A stretch of DNA of 64,000 nt from Crotophaga sulcirostris (Eukaryota; Chordata; Aves; Cuculiformes; Crotophagidae). Numbering within the stretch: the first letter of the stretch is position 1; every line of letters starts with the position of its first letter. Positions 38,401 through 49,512 of this stretch are shown here, one piece after another. The stretch lies in the NCBI GenBank assembly GCA_013397455.1, contig VYZB01000024.1, positions 2,524,934-2,588,933 of the forward strand. Reading direction: 5' to 3'. The notes under the pieces are model-generated. The model worked only from the letters and a program-made list of their open reading frames with translations, was not told the DNA's origin and did not search any database. Made by a program: the position numbers and the translations under genes.

Positions 38401-40581
38401 TCTGAGGTTGGATGGCTGAATATCATGTATGAATATGGTGTACTTTCTTAATACAAATATATTTACTCTGAATTCTAAATTAAATGGAATTTAATATTTA
38501 ACAAACTAATTTTAGTTCTTGGAATGTGGCTTTTAGTTTTCTGCTTCACACACTATAGGTTAGTTCATATGACCAGTAAACTCATTCATACCTTGCAATC
38601 TAATTTTGAATTAAATTAGACATATGGTCTGCCATATTGTTGGCAAGCAGATGCTCCAAATATACTCATTATCGCGCAACATGAAAATTGTAGTACTGGA
38701 GCTGTAAAGGTGGATATACTTTTCCAACAATGTGGCATTTCCAAAAGTACTCTGGAATTCGAGCTATCTGATCAAACATACCTACGAAACAGCCTTTAAG
38801 ACTCTTTATGTTTTCAGTGCATTTTCTTGCTGCCTTTCCTCGTTTTTGGCATTGCTAGAGCCTTTAATCTAGGCACAAATCCATATGTTCTTATTAGAGT
38901 TCAAGAATTACGGAGTAATTGACCTTTTAACCCAAAGCTATAAAACATTTAGCAAATATGTTTTGCAAAATCTAATCTAAAAAAAAAGGAAGGTGGTGCT
39001 GGGGAGAATGAAGAAGGCAATGTTCAAGACCAGGATTCTGGGGTAACACATTGTTTGGAGGCAAGTGAGGACACACTGGAGCACTGCCTGTACGTAGCTA
39101 TGCAGTCATTGCTATGGGGTTTCAAAAATTGCCTGACTGGTCTCTTCTTTCTCCAAGCCACATCCTCCCTACCAGGGAGAATGAGAAGTCTTTCTGTGTT
39201 TCCAGGGCATGGAGGACTGTGCCAGAAAGTGATAAGAGCAAAGGAGAAGGAGAACGGTAGTAGTAGCCTGAAGATGCTGGGGACAGAAACAGGATAGGAA
39301 AAGAGTTGTGTATCTCTCCAGCTTTGTTTATTTGGACACATGAAAGCATCAACTTCTGTAGCGTGATCTTTACAGTTATCACTTCATGTTAGGTTTTGAT
39401 GTCATTAACCACTTACATTTTACCATTCTCTTTTACTCTACTAAGAAGTTATACTAGAGAGCTACAGCAGGAAGCCTCTAATCTCTTTTCTACTGTTGTA
39501 CATCTCTGCACATTTATGCAGTGAGCCAGCCTGAAGCAAATGTATGGCAATGTCAACAAGTGGTGGCAGAATTTAATACTCTGCCACCTCAAAAGTTAGC
39601 AAACCAGCCAGTAGCACCTTATCAACAAGATAACTTGCTTCAAGTTGCTATCAAAACATCAGTATGGTCACACCACTACAGGGAATTTGCTACTTTCTAG
39701 TAATTACAGGGATAAACAGGAGCATGAAAATCTCTTCAGGGTGACAATTCAAGTGTTAGCATCACAAAGCTTGCTCTGTATCTAATTCATTTGCTCTGGA
39801 TTCAAAATCAGCATTTTAAAAGAGTGCCTAGTTTTTCTAAGATTACTGTATTTTATTTTGCTACAGTTGAACACTCCCGATATATTGAAAAAGCATTTTT
39901 CTTTCTACTAACTATCTTTGGAAAATGATTTGCTGTAGGAATTTAAATGGTACTTGACATATTTTAACCAGCTACGTTTTTGTAAAAAAATAATGTAGCA
40001 AAGTGGACCTACAGCAAGCTGTAGGTATATAAAATTTTTATCCAGCTGTAAGAGAGGGGAGACATCTTTGCTTCAAAGGTTTTTATTTCTCAATTACTAC
40101 GAGAGAAACACTGACCTTAAAAAGGGCAGCGCTAATCCTCAAAGTAGTGAAAGTAATCACACTCTTCCAGGTTCTGACAGTGCTACTGGGGACCACAGCC
40201 CACAGCTCTCTGGGATGGACCCCTGAAGATCTCCACTAGCTCTTATGGGCCATTGTGGTCCTTCCCACCATTTTCATAGGGCATTTTTCTCCTTTACTGA
40301 GTTGTCTGTCTCAAAATTGCAGATGGTAGGGGAGATTCTCACGCCCGTACTCCATTTGGTGCCATTTACTTCACAACGTTAACACTTCCAATTCAACTGC
40401 TCAGAGACAGTCAAGTTGTCTCTGCACAAAGTTTTCAAAAATGTTGCTTCTACATAGGCAGTAAAAAGTGACTTTGGGTGGTTTCGAAGTTTGTACTAAT
40501 ACATGCTTCATTTCTGTATTAATCAGCAACAGAGTGACTATTTTTCAAGTTCTGCTCATCTGCTGTATTACACATGCTTAC

Positions 40582-40623
40582 CTCACCATTGAAGAAGCAG
40601 AATATAGTTGCCACAAGTAATCC
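40582..40623 (-). CDS. CALCR: CALCR 42-bp exon: 14 residues of TM7
   Basis: This exon is 42 nt, phase 0 at both ends, and encodes GLLVATIFCFFNGE. It is bounded by an acceptor reading TTCTCTTAG and a donor reading GTAAGC. The glycine joins the Gln that ends the previous exon to make the conserved QG of TM7, and the final NGE continues into VQ of the next exon, the class B helix 7/8 junction. A separate 14-residue TM7 exon is a known feature of class B receptors. In rabbit CALCR its skipping yields the delta-e13 isoform with altered ligand binding and signalling. Since 42 is a multiple of three, skipping here would also keep the frame. Several residues (LL, IFCFFNG) are closer to CALCRL than to human CALCR. 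Confidence 0.93.
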
Positions 40624-43600
40624 CTAAGAGAAACAAAAAGAAAAGAGTTTAGAGATTAGAATATGCAATTGTTTTGGTGTTGTTTGGAAATTTGGATTTG
40701 ATGGATACAGATAAAAACGTTGGTCCTCTTCCTTTGCATCACAGACACTTCACTTAACCTTCCCTGCTTTCACAGTAACCACACACTGCTTTTTGTCTTT
40801 TCAATATTTTTTACCATTTCTTCTATATTACTAGCATTTATAGATTTTCTGGTTTGGCTATTAAGTTATTTTTGTACAAGAGGCCTAGAGAAGGAAAATT
40901 AAATGGTATGTAAGGTACATAGATATTCTGCTTACAGTGGAGTACCACACTGCCACTGACATTGCTGAAGAGATGGCAGAGGAATTGTTCTACACACTGC
41001 CACTTATTTGTCAGAGTGCAGCTACCCAGTTGAAAGTGTCAGAAAAGCAGAATCCAGCTGCCGTAGGAAGGCTTTAAATTGAACTGAAGATAAGTGAACT
41101 CTCTTGGATGGAGAGGATGTGAAAAGAGGTATAAGTGGTCAGAAAAAGGGACACCCCGCTCCTCCCAATAGGTGAGTTAGAAGGTAGGTGGCAGAAAAGA
41201 AAAAAAGAAGAGAGATTGCAGGTCATAGCTTGGTCCTAAATGGCTTAAAATTAATTTAGTTATTGCCAGTTGTTCAGACAATATTTCACTTCTGCTACAA
41301 GATTAAACAGAACCAAAGCAGGGACATGAGGTGAGAAAGTGTGAAATTAATTTGAGAGAAAATTCTTGCGCACAGAGCCTGCCATTCAGAATCATGTATT
41401 TACACTGGTCCATGCCCTAACCACACTCACTCTTATTAAAATGGTGTTACATAGTGTCACTGGGAGCCAAATGCCTTCATTTTAAATTGCTTAAAGCAGT
41501 TTATAAACTAAATGTATGGCAGTTTGTGAAACTGAGGGAAAACTGCAATACTTGTGTTCCCAAGGGCTGCTCTGAAGAGCTCTACAGCTGTATCTTTAGT
41601 ATAAAGCCTCATTTAAGAGATTACCAGCTAAATTGTAGCTAATGCTTTGTAAAATGTCTTGGACTCTCAAGTGTATATTTTAGACCACAAGTGTAAGATA
41701 AGCAATAACTGCTTTAACAAAGTGGTTATATATTAGTGATACGCAGGCTGGCTTGAAGAGGTGCTGACCACCTGAATTTTGGCAATTATTGCACCCCAAT
41801 AAATTTTCTCTAGTGCACAATTTGCAAGTTGACATGACTTCAAAATGAACACAGAAAAGCACATGTGAGAAGGAGGAAGGGTAGATATAGCGAGAAAAGG
41901 GAAGTTCCTTTTCAAGTTTTAAAAAAAACAGTGAGTGTTCTCAAAAAACCCCAAATCCCAGTATACAATATGCAATGCACAATAGTTTGTCCATAAATTT
42001 GGGTTTGAGAAATGCCAAAAAGTAAACCAAAGCCTTATGCCTCTAAAGCAGGAATTTGTCAGACCACAAATTCCCAAATAAGAAGTTTATACAAGGGGAG
42101 CAATGTCATCACTTCCCAGTGGCCTACATTGATTTTCTCCTCCTCTGCACTACGTTAATTTGCATAGTCTTGCAAAACATCTGTTGTTAAACTGCATGGT
42201 ACATAGTTGCAGCAGAGATCTCACTATTTTGGTAAAGGCTGTTTTTATTAACAGTAGTCAGCCACAATGGCAGATGAGATGGATCTTCATCTCCTCTGGG
42301 AGTAGGGGTGCTCAACGGGCAGTCCACAGGAGGCATGGGAGATAAAAAAGGCAGCAGAAGGAGAGAAAGAAGCAGAGAAAATTGCCTAAGTCTATTCTTC
42401 AGTGAGAGTGTTTAGGAGAAAACTGGGAACTGCAATTCACCTAAAGGCAGAAATTGAACCTGAAATATTGAAGTGAAGCTATTTTCCATTTCAGTTCCTG
42501 TATGGTATTTGAATTCCTCTCTTACATCCTGCAGTCACTCTATTTTTCTTCTGTTGGAGAGTGCAGTTTGCTTAACTAGAATTTTCTCCAGACAACTTCT
42601 GACAGAAAAGCGAAAGAGGAAGCTGTGGTGTTGTCTTGTATCCCTTTCAGTGGCTCTTCTGATCTGGAGTGAGATGACTCCTTGTTATTTTGAAGACACT
42701 GCATGTAGTACACCTTCTGGCTGAAGAAATTGTTTTCTCTAGTTTGTCCCATATATGTTTCATTGTTTCTCTTCCACCAACAACAGCCCTCCGGGATCTG
42801 CGATTTATATTTCTATTATTTCCACTTCTATTTCCATTTCTTCCATTTTATACAAAACGTTTTGCCAGTAGTTCAGAGTACTATTGTTATCTTCAGCTGT
42901 AATGCTACAGAGATACCAATAGCAGACACCAGCTTTGTTTCTTTGGAGACAGGAGGGCTTGGAATGATGATAATTCTACAATGGATCTGTTAAAACATGA
43001 GACAGACTGGTGGCAGTTTAATTATTTCATATGAGACCCACAGGATATTTCTCATATTTCTTTGACATACGTCTTCCATATTTTCTCTAACTGCTGCTGG
43101 TTTTTGCTTAGTGTGCAAATGTTGTTGAGCATGAGATCTCTAAGTCAATTTGCCACAGTGTTATTAAACTGACTTATGTCACACTGCCTGCTGCCAGCAG
43201 AATAACATTGGCTGTGGTGTTGAGGCAGAGATGAAGAATACATTTATTTTGGGATTAAGGCCTTTAATGTCACCGAGTAGTGTATAAATCCCCCTCCCCA
43301 GCACATCCCCCCATGGTGAAAACATTTTTTTAGTGGTCAACGGTTCTCAATGTCCAGATGGAGATCAGTGATGAGTGGTATCCCTCATTGATGCCATAGT
43401 GAGTTTTCCCCTCTGTTTAAATGCCTATACTAGTCCAAGGACACTCTTTGCTTGACAGGGATTTAGTTCGTGCCTCACTCTCCTAGAAGACGTGAATGCC
43501 TTGAAGAGAAGCTCCACTCATTTGATCAAGTTGAAAAGAAAGAAACAAAAAATGCCTATGCAGATTCTGCAAATATACATTGGTTTCTCATATCTCAGTT

Positions 43601-46486
43601 GTTTTTCTTCTATTTTATGTCTCCATAAAATCAAGAAAGCATATACAGATACGTTTATTCCTGTTATTCCTGAGCACGTTTTAGTTTCTGCCCTAATTAC
43701 TAGGTAATTCCTGCTTGCAAGCAGGAATATATTCATCATTGGCATTGCTTGAGAGCATCCAGTGAGGGGGGTCTACATGTGGGACTAGCTGATGTATCAT
43801 GGGGTTATTGCATTTTTCTACTGTTTCTTTTTTTTCTTGTGAGGTCTTTGCTATGGACTGATGTCAGAGATCAGAAGCTGGGATAATGGGATGTGCTGGC
43901 TGGTAGCAGACCGTCTGATAAGAGCTCGGCACCTCGATCTCTTTGCAGCTTGGGACCCCTCAAAAGATGCTCAGTGATTTATAGGGAAGTGGCAGCAGTA
44001 GCAGCCCCTGGGTCAGTAAAGGTGCAAGCAATCCTGGCAGTTTGCAGCAGAGAGGACAGGAGGGTTACAGTTCATGCCTCACAGAGACCTGAGTGCAGTC
44101 ACAGGCAGGAAACAGGGTTGCTTCTGCTTCACTCCTTTGCAGAAGGCACCCTCTTTGCCCAGATGTATCATTTCATCCTCACTGGGCAGCACTACGGGAC
44201 TTTTCAGGCTTTTAAGTGAGAGATGTCTTTTAATGCCAGAGGTGTGCAAGAAGCCAACACATCCTGTACTGTGATATTTTACACTCTGAGAAGACTGAAT
44301 CTTTCATGTGCTTTCAGCAGTATCTAACAAGCTTTTGAAAGTCAGGTCATCGAGTAAAATCTTCAACTCACTGACTTTTCTGGAGCGCAAATATTTTGTT
44401 TGTGGTGCCTCCTTTAGGAGCTCTGTTTAATAAGGTAATTGTGCATTCAGCAATGCGCATACAGCATCCCATTCTGTGCATAAGTTATTCCACTTAGGGG
44501 TTAAATATCTTTCTTCTGCCTGTTGCAATCCTCATTTCAGTACAGTCTAGAGTCTGAAGAGCTGATATTGGTGATGATGAGGGGAGATACGAATATTTAT
44601 TTTTACAGGATCCATGGGAATCTGGCTGACTGGGCTGGAAAAATACATGCATTCATATCTGCAGCACAAAAGCCAGTCTTCAATCTTTTTTTTTCATTTA
44701 TACTTCTACTCTACAGATCTGTTAAGAAGAATCTGGTCTAGTGATGAAACAGACACAAGACGATATAGGGAGGTAGACATACAGTGATAGTGAATTGCTT
44801 ATCTAGTCATATTTTTAAAAAAACTATTGCTTAAAATGGTGAGCATTGATGATTGCACTGCACAGAGAGCAGGAAAATTCAAAATGAAATTGACTTCTGT
44901 AATTCAAAAGTGATTTCCGCATAGGAAACTCAGCATGTAACATTTCAATGTGATGCTCTTTCAAGTGGGAAAACCATTCCTTGGAAGAAACACCATTATG
45001 TTCTTTCTTGTGGGAACGAACTCTCATTTCTCATCTTCAGTCCTCTGATTTTTACAACGGACTGCAGTGCTTGTTTGCACCATTTCTGTGTACACGGACA
45101 ATGTAACTAATACATCAAACATTTGCATTCACTTAAAGCTGTGATGTGCTGTTGAAAAACTGTCTCTCTTTCTGTTCTAGAAAAGGCATTAAACAAATAA
45201 TCATTTGACCAGTGCAGAAATGGAGAACATATTATATTTTCCACCAAAAAAAAATATCATAATTACACCCACAATGCCTGCTTGTATATGATTGACATGC
45301 CATGCAATGCATAAACTAATAGGCTGCGGCTGGTTTGTGGAGAGGCAGGCTGTGCTGCAGTTTGTGAAAGCACAATTACTAGTGGGGAAACTCAGCCATT
45401 GCATAAGCTAATACAGTATCTGCTAATTACATAATCAGTCCTAGAAGAAAATGAGCACCAGAGGAGTGATTACGTAACTGGCTACCTTAAATACGCATAC
45501 AAGAAATGTCTGGGAAAGGATTAAGAATTTTTATTTTAGAATACAATTAAAAATCCTCTATAAGCAGAAAAGGGAGTGTCACCCGTGGCTGCACAGACCT
45601 CCCGAAAAGCCAAATTTTATGTGCTGGTAGGAAGCACACTCAGGTTATATTGCAGAGGTGTCAAGAGCTCTTCTGGGAGGTCTGCATTGATGCCCTGACT
45701 AGGGGACAGCTCTGGGTGGGCTGCCACCCCTTGGCATGTCCGGTGGCCTTCTCTGGGCACAGCAGCAGCGGGGCATGGGCAGCCCCCACATGTCTCCATG
45801 CTGGTGTCCCCAGCACTGTCCCCACTGCTGAAAGAGGACAAAACGCATTGGCAGGGGGCAACTGGGACATACTGCAGTCAGTAAACCAGATAACCAAGCA
45901 TTCAAAGTCATTTAGGTTTGTTTTCTTTCCTTTTAAAAGAAAGCAAAGCATACTTACTAATAAATGTTGCTATAGTTTCAAATAATTTACGAAATCAAAA
46001 TGCCAGTGTTACATTTTAATTTAAACTGCCTAATAATGGAATTTTAACTCCTAAATGAAGCCTTATTATTTTAGTCTTTTCTTCTGCCTGTTGACATTCC
46101 CTCCGTACAAAAATTTGCATACATAGCAGATTTTTTTATATTAACCTCACAGCGCCAGTTTAAGTAAGTTTGAGCACTTACCAGAAATAGTGCTTCGAGC
46201 ATAAGAGCCCTCTGAAATATCAATTTTTTCTTAGTTTTGAAATAGTGCCATCTGATAATTTTTGCTACATTTTTCATTGTTTCCCCTGTCTTATGGTTGT
46301 TCTTTATGCAGTGATGCTACTCGAGCCTAGGCAGATAATCCAATAATGTGGAAGTGGTTGGAAAAGAACCGCAAAACCACCATCCTGATCAGTTTCAGGG
46401 CAAATCAAATGACAACAGCACCTTTAACTAAATTAACTGAAGACTAAGCACCTCAACTAAGTTGAAGTTGTTGCTATGTGACATAC
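40624..46486 (-). other. CALCR: CALCR intron between TM6 exon and TM7 exon (5,863 bp)
   Basis: The donor is GTATGT beside the MHYQ codons and the acceptor is TTCTCTTAG. No exon was recognised within. A GC-richer patch at 45,590-45,850 gives open frames on both strands but no known motif, and no transposon ends were found there. Confidence 0.85.
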
Positions 46487-46705
46487 CTGGTAATGCATTA
46501 ATATATGCATGATGTAATCATATATTTCTCCAGCAAGTCGGTTTTCTGGTCTCCAGGGAATAATAACAAACTGAATTCCTAGTAAGGGCACCAGGATTAA
46601 AGTGGCTCTGACAGCTTTCATATACATGTTGGACTCAGCACGATGGGTATCTCTTAGCTTTGTCACCAAAACTCGGACAATGTTAAGCAAAAAGAAAAAA
46701 TTGAC
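46487..46705 (-). CDS. CALCR: CALCR exon: end of TM5, ICL3, TM6, ECL3, start of TM7
   Basis: This exon is 219 nt, 73 residues, phase 0 at both ends, with an acceptor reading TTTTGCAG and a donor reading GTATGT. It opens with [20 protein letters not shown] (TM5 and the start of ICL3). Then come the basic ICL3 segment KAVRATL, which contacts the G protein, TM6 with the class B PLLG core ([16 protein letters not shown]), ECL3 (ENRLAGE) and the start of TM7, [24 protein letters not shown] and GIQF match CALCR; CALCRL has NLFFLL, VLITK and [14 protein letters not shown] and IMHILMH are shared with CALCRL. The length is typical of the homologous exon in the family. Confidence 0.95.
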
Positions 46706-49283
46706 CTGCAAAAGCAAAGCTGTTATAGGTGAAAGCATTCAAATTAAACAGACATTCAACACAGAGATACAGAATGCATAAATGACAGCAAAAGGTAACT
46801 TTCTGACTTCATCGTAGCTCATAATGGGAAGCTCCTTGGGGGTCAGGACTTGGAAAATACGTTGAATGTTTTCAGAAAAGAGATGTTAAGCTCCTCTACA
46901 TGCTTCTCTTAGGAAGCCTGCATGGATGTTTCAGGCAGGCAGGGATTACGTCTAGGAGGCACTCGCTGTTTTGACAATGGTGTGAGCAAATTCAGGATTT
47001 CCAGGGAACTATTAATCTCATTTTTATGCCTGAAGTTTAAATGGGATGGACAGACAGTGCCCTAGGAGTAACCATGTCTCTCCGAAGAAACTGAAGGTCA
47101 CCCAGGTATCTTGCTTCAGTCTTGCACTGGAGATGTCAGCAGCCAGGTGACAAACACCAGTGTGTCCCTGGGCATACGGGACCTATAGTGGCACAGTTTC
47201 TCTGAGGAACATGCTTCAGGTTACATGGGACAATACTTCAGGTCTGTGTATGAACAAGCGGGCAAGGCTGCTCTTGGGAAAAATCTAGGCTCCCCCTTGC
47301 CTCCAGCAGACTGCACAGACCCTGAGTTACACTACCCACAGGTAAAAGTGAACACGTGCTGGCTCAGGGCAGAAACTCGAGACACTTCAGAAAGTTTTGT
47401 CCCTGACCCTTGCAGTCAGTGATGCCAAGTAGCTCAGCATGTCACCTCCTCAGTAATTCCTGGAAGTCTGTTTCCAGCTGTGGGTGGTCAGCATAAGGGA
47501 ACCTGCTCTTGACCCTTGTTTCACAGAGAGCTCCCTGTGAGATGTGCTGAGAGCCTGTAGACAAACACAGAGGGCAAGCCCAGGCTGATAATGAGCCCAG
47601 TGGGTACCCCGTGGGCATCTAGGTATCACAAACCTCCTCTCTTGCCAGTGTACCCAGATCACTCTTTTCCATTCTGTTATAATAATATCAGGCACCTATG
47701 CTTCTGAACTTCAATGAATTTTTTTCAGATTATTTTTTAAGATAAGTATGTAAGTTGTATAACTTATACAGATATTTTAATAGCCCAAATTGCACAGATA
47801 CATCAGAAACTTCTGTTGAAGCCTTCAGAACAATAAAATATGAATCAATGAGCTTTAGTAAAGCATTTCATCGCTTCTTAACTACTGAGAGACCTTTCAG
47901 CTGTTTTACATTTGTGCTCTGCTGGAAAAAAGGAATTATAAATGACTTCTGAGGTCCCATTCAACATTAAATCTAAACCTTATTCTCTATCTTCCTCTGA
48001 CTTCACTTAGGCTGCTTAACCTTCATTTTCAGAAATTCTGGAAGTAACTGTGAAAAGTTGAAACAAGACTTCACAAAGGTAAAAATCCTCAGCTCTTCTG
48101 AGTCAGTCTGTCACTATGAGATTTTTGTAGCAAATCATGCAAGAAATTCTGCAGACATTGACATCTTCACAAGCAAAATAACATTGGAAATGGCAAAAGC
48201 ACAACCTAAAAATTATAATGCCTTGTTTTGAAAACAGTTAAAGATTACTTTTTTCCATAAAAAACCAGTCCCATCTTTTTTTCTGTGTGGTTAAGATGTA
48301 CAGATTTGGAGCATGGTGGTAAAAATAAAGGTTGAATGTTCTCTCCCAGAAGTTAGCTGGCATTACAACAGCAGAAGCAAACAAGATCAAATTATAAACC
48401 CACAACAGATGTGATTCTATGGGAACCACAGAGTATCTATATGGCAGGGAGGAATGGGGCTTCTTTGCATCACTGATGTGCAAGACTCCTTCTCCAGACA
48501 GGGTAGAAAGAGCTTCAGGTTTTTCAGCAATTAGAGTAAAGGTTGATTCTTTGTTCAAAGATGTTCCCAGTATTCACTGCCCTACTGTTTGATCTCTGAG
48601 GTAATTATGCAGGTACGTGCATGCAGATGTTTGCATGCAAGAGGCAGCTCAAAAGCCTTTCAGCAGCTTGGGTGACACACTGAGGTGAGCTTTGGGCCTG
48701 GGTGGAATAAATCCCTTTCTGCACCTTTCAGGAAATTCAGTGTTACCTTGCCAAACAGTCCCACCGTTATATGTATACACATTGCCAAGCTGCACTTTGG
48801 ATCTTCTGCTCCCACTCAGACAGCTCAGTCCAGTTCCCTTCCTGAGCTAGTTTAGCTCCCTACATTTGTACTACACTGGTTCTGTGACCAGTAAAACTCA
48901 TGCTGAATGAACAGCCTGCACTCAACTCACTCCAGATAAGGCATATCTAAATACCTCATCAATGTCACACAAATGCAATGCATCTGTGCATCATAAAGTG
49001 CATCTGTCACAAATAAATTATGCTAGGAGAGGGTGACCACCCTGATATTCAAAAGCAGGCAGTGATTCAGCTTCCCTAAAAATCTGAAACTTTACTAGGA
49101 GATCCCTTTAAAAGAATCATTCTTGAAAAGTATTGAGAACCTGTCCTTGTAACACTGGACACAGGGAAAGCTCTAGCTACTTCTGAGTTTTGACCAAAAT
49201 ACTTGAAGTCCAGAAACTTCTATTTTGTACAGGTTAACAGCATTTCTGAACTAACTGCTGTTGATAACAAATAATATTCTTAC
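46706..49283 (-). other. CALCR: CALCR intron between TM5 exons (2,578 bp)
   Basis: The donor is GTAAGA and the acceptor TTTTGCAG. Nothing was recognised inside; short frames occur on both strands. Confidence 0.85.
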
Positions 49284-49350
49284 CAATAAAGCTGCCATTA
49301 CAGGTCCATGAACAATATAAAGCAAGTGTGTGTCAACACTCATCCAGCAG
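49284..49350 (-). CDS. CALCR: CALCR exon: ECL2 and start of TM5
   Basis: This exon is 67 nt. Its first base completes an Asn codon begun in the previous exon; the remaining 66 encode [18 protein letters not shown] followed by AALL. The acceptor reads CCCCTCCAG and the donor GTAAGA. The Cys is the conserved ECL2 cysteine that pairs with the one at the top of TM3 (54,634-54,636), and CW is the class B signature there. THLLYI-HGP is near-invariant in the calcitonin-receptor group. VMAAL is the CALCR form; CALCRL has ICAAL. Confidence 0.94.
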
Positions 49351-49451
49351 CTGGAGGGGAAATACACCATTGAAATGTATTATTATCATTATTAAACGAG
49401 TTACACAATTAAATAATGCTAAATTCCTTTGAAAACTGATATGCTACTCAC
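49351..49451 (-). other. CALCR: CALCR 101-bp intron within the ECL2 coding region
   Basis: This intron is only 101 bases, from GTGAGT (donor side, 49,451) to CCCCTCCAG (acceptor side, 49,351). It interrupts the Asn codon just before the ECL2 CW. Every other complete intron seen in this gene is 2.5 to 7 kb. Its interior is AT-rich. Confidence 0.93.
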
Positions 49452-49512
49452 TTGTCATTGAAGTATTTGGCTCTTGCAACAGCATGAATAGATGCTGGCA
49501 CTAAAGGGAACC
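49452..49512 (-). CDS. CALCR: CALCR exon: TM4 and start of ECL2
   Basis: This exon is 61 nt: GG completing the Gly of the class B GWG motif, 19 codons encoding FPLVPASIHAVARAKYFND, then AA, the first two bases of an Asn codon. The acceptor reads AATTGTTTCAG and the donor GTGAGT. FPLVP is the TM4 motif following GWG; LVP and YFNDN are the CALCR forms, where CALCRL has LIP and YYNDN. The phases (2 bases in, 2 bases out) match the neighbouring exons exactly. Confidence 0.94.

Larger units (their letters stand above)
33719..40581 (-). other. CALCR: CALCR intron between TM7 exon and tail exon (6,863 bp)
   Basis: The intron has a GTAAGC donor at its high-coordinate end and a TTTCACAG acceptor at 33,719 and above. 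It contains a purine satellite with an 81-N assembly gap (35,236-35,440). No exon, RNA gene or transposon was recognised elsewhere in it; open frames are short. Confidence 0.85.

Noticed and set aside
45590..45985. Several overlapping frames on both strands in a GC-rich patch, with Cys/Pro-rich translations
   Set aside because: It lies inside a CALCR intron, the frames contradict each other, and none resembles a known protein. Low-complexity Cys/Pro content follows from base composition.
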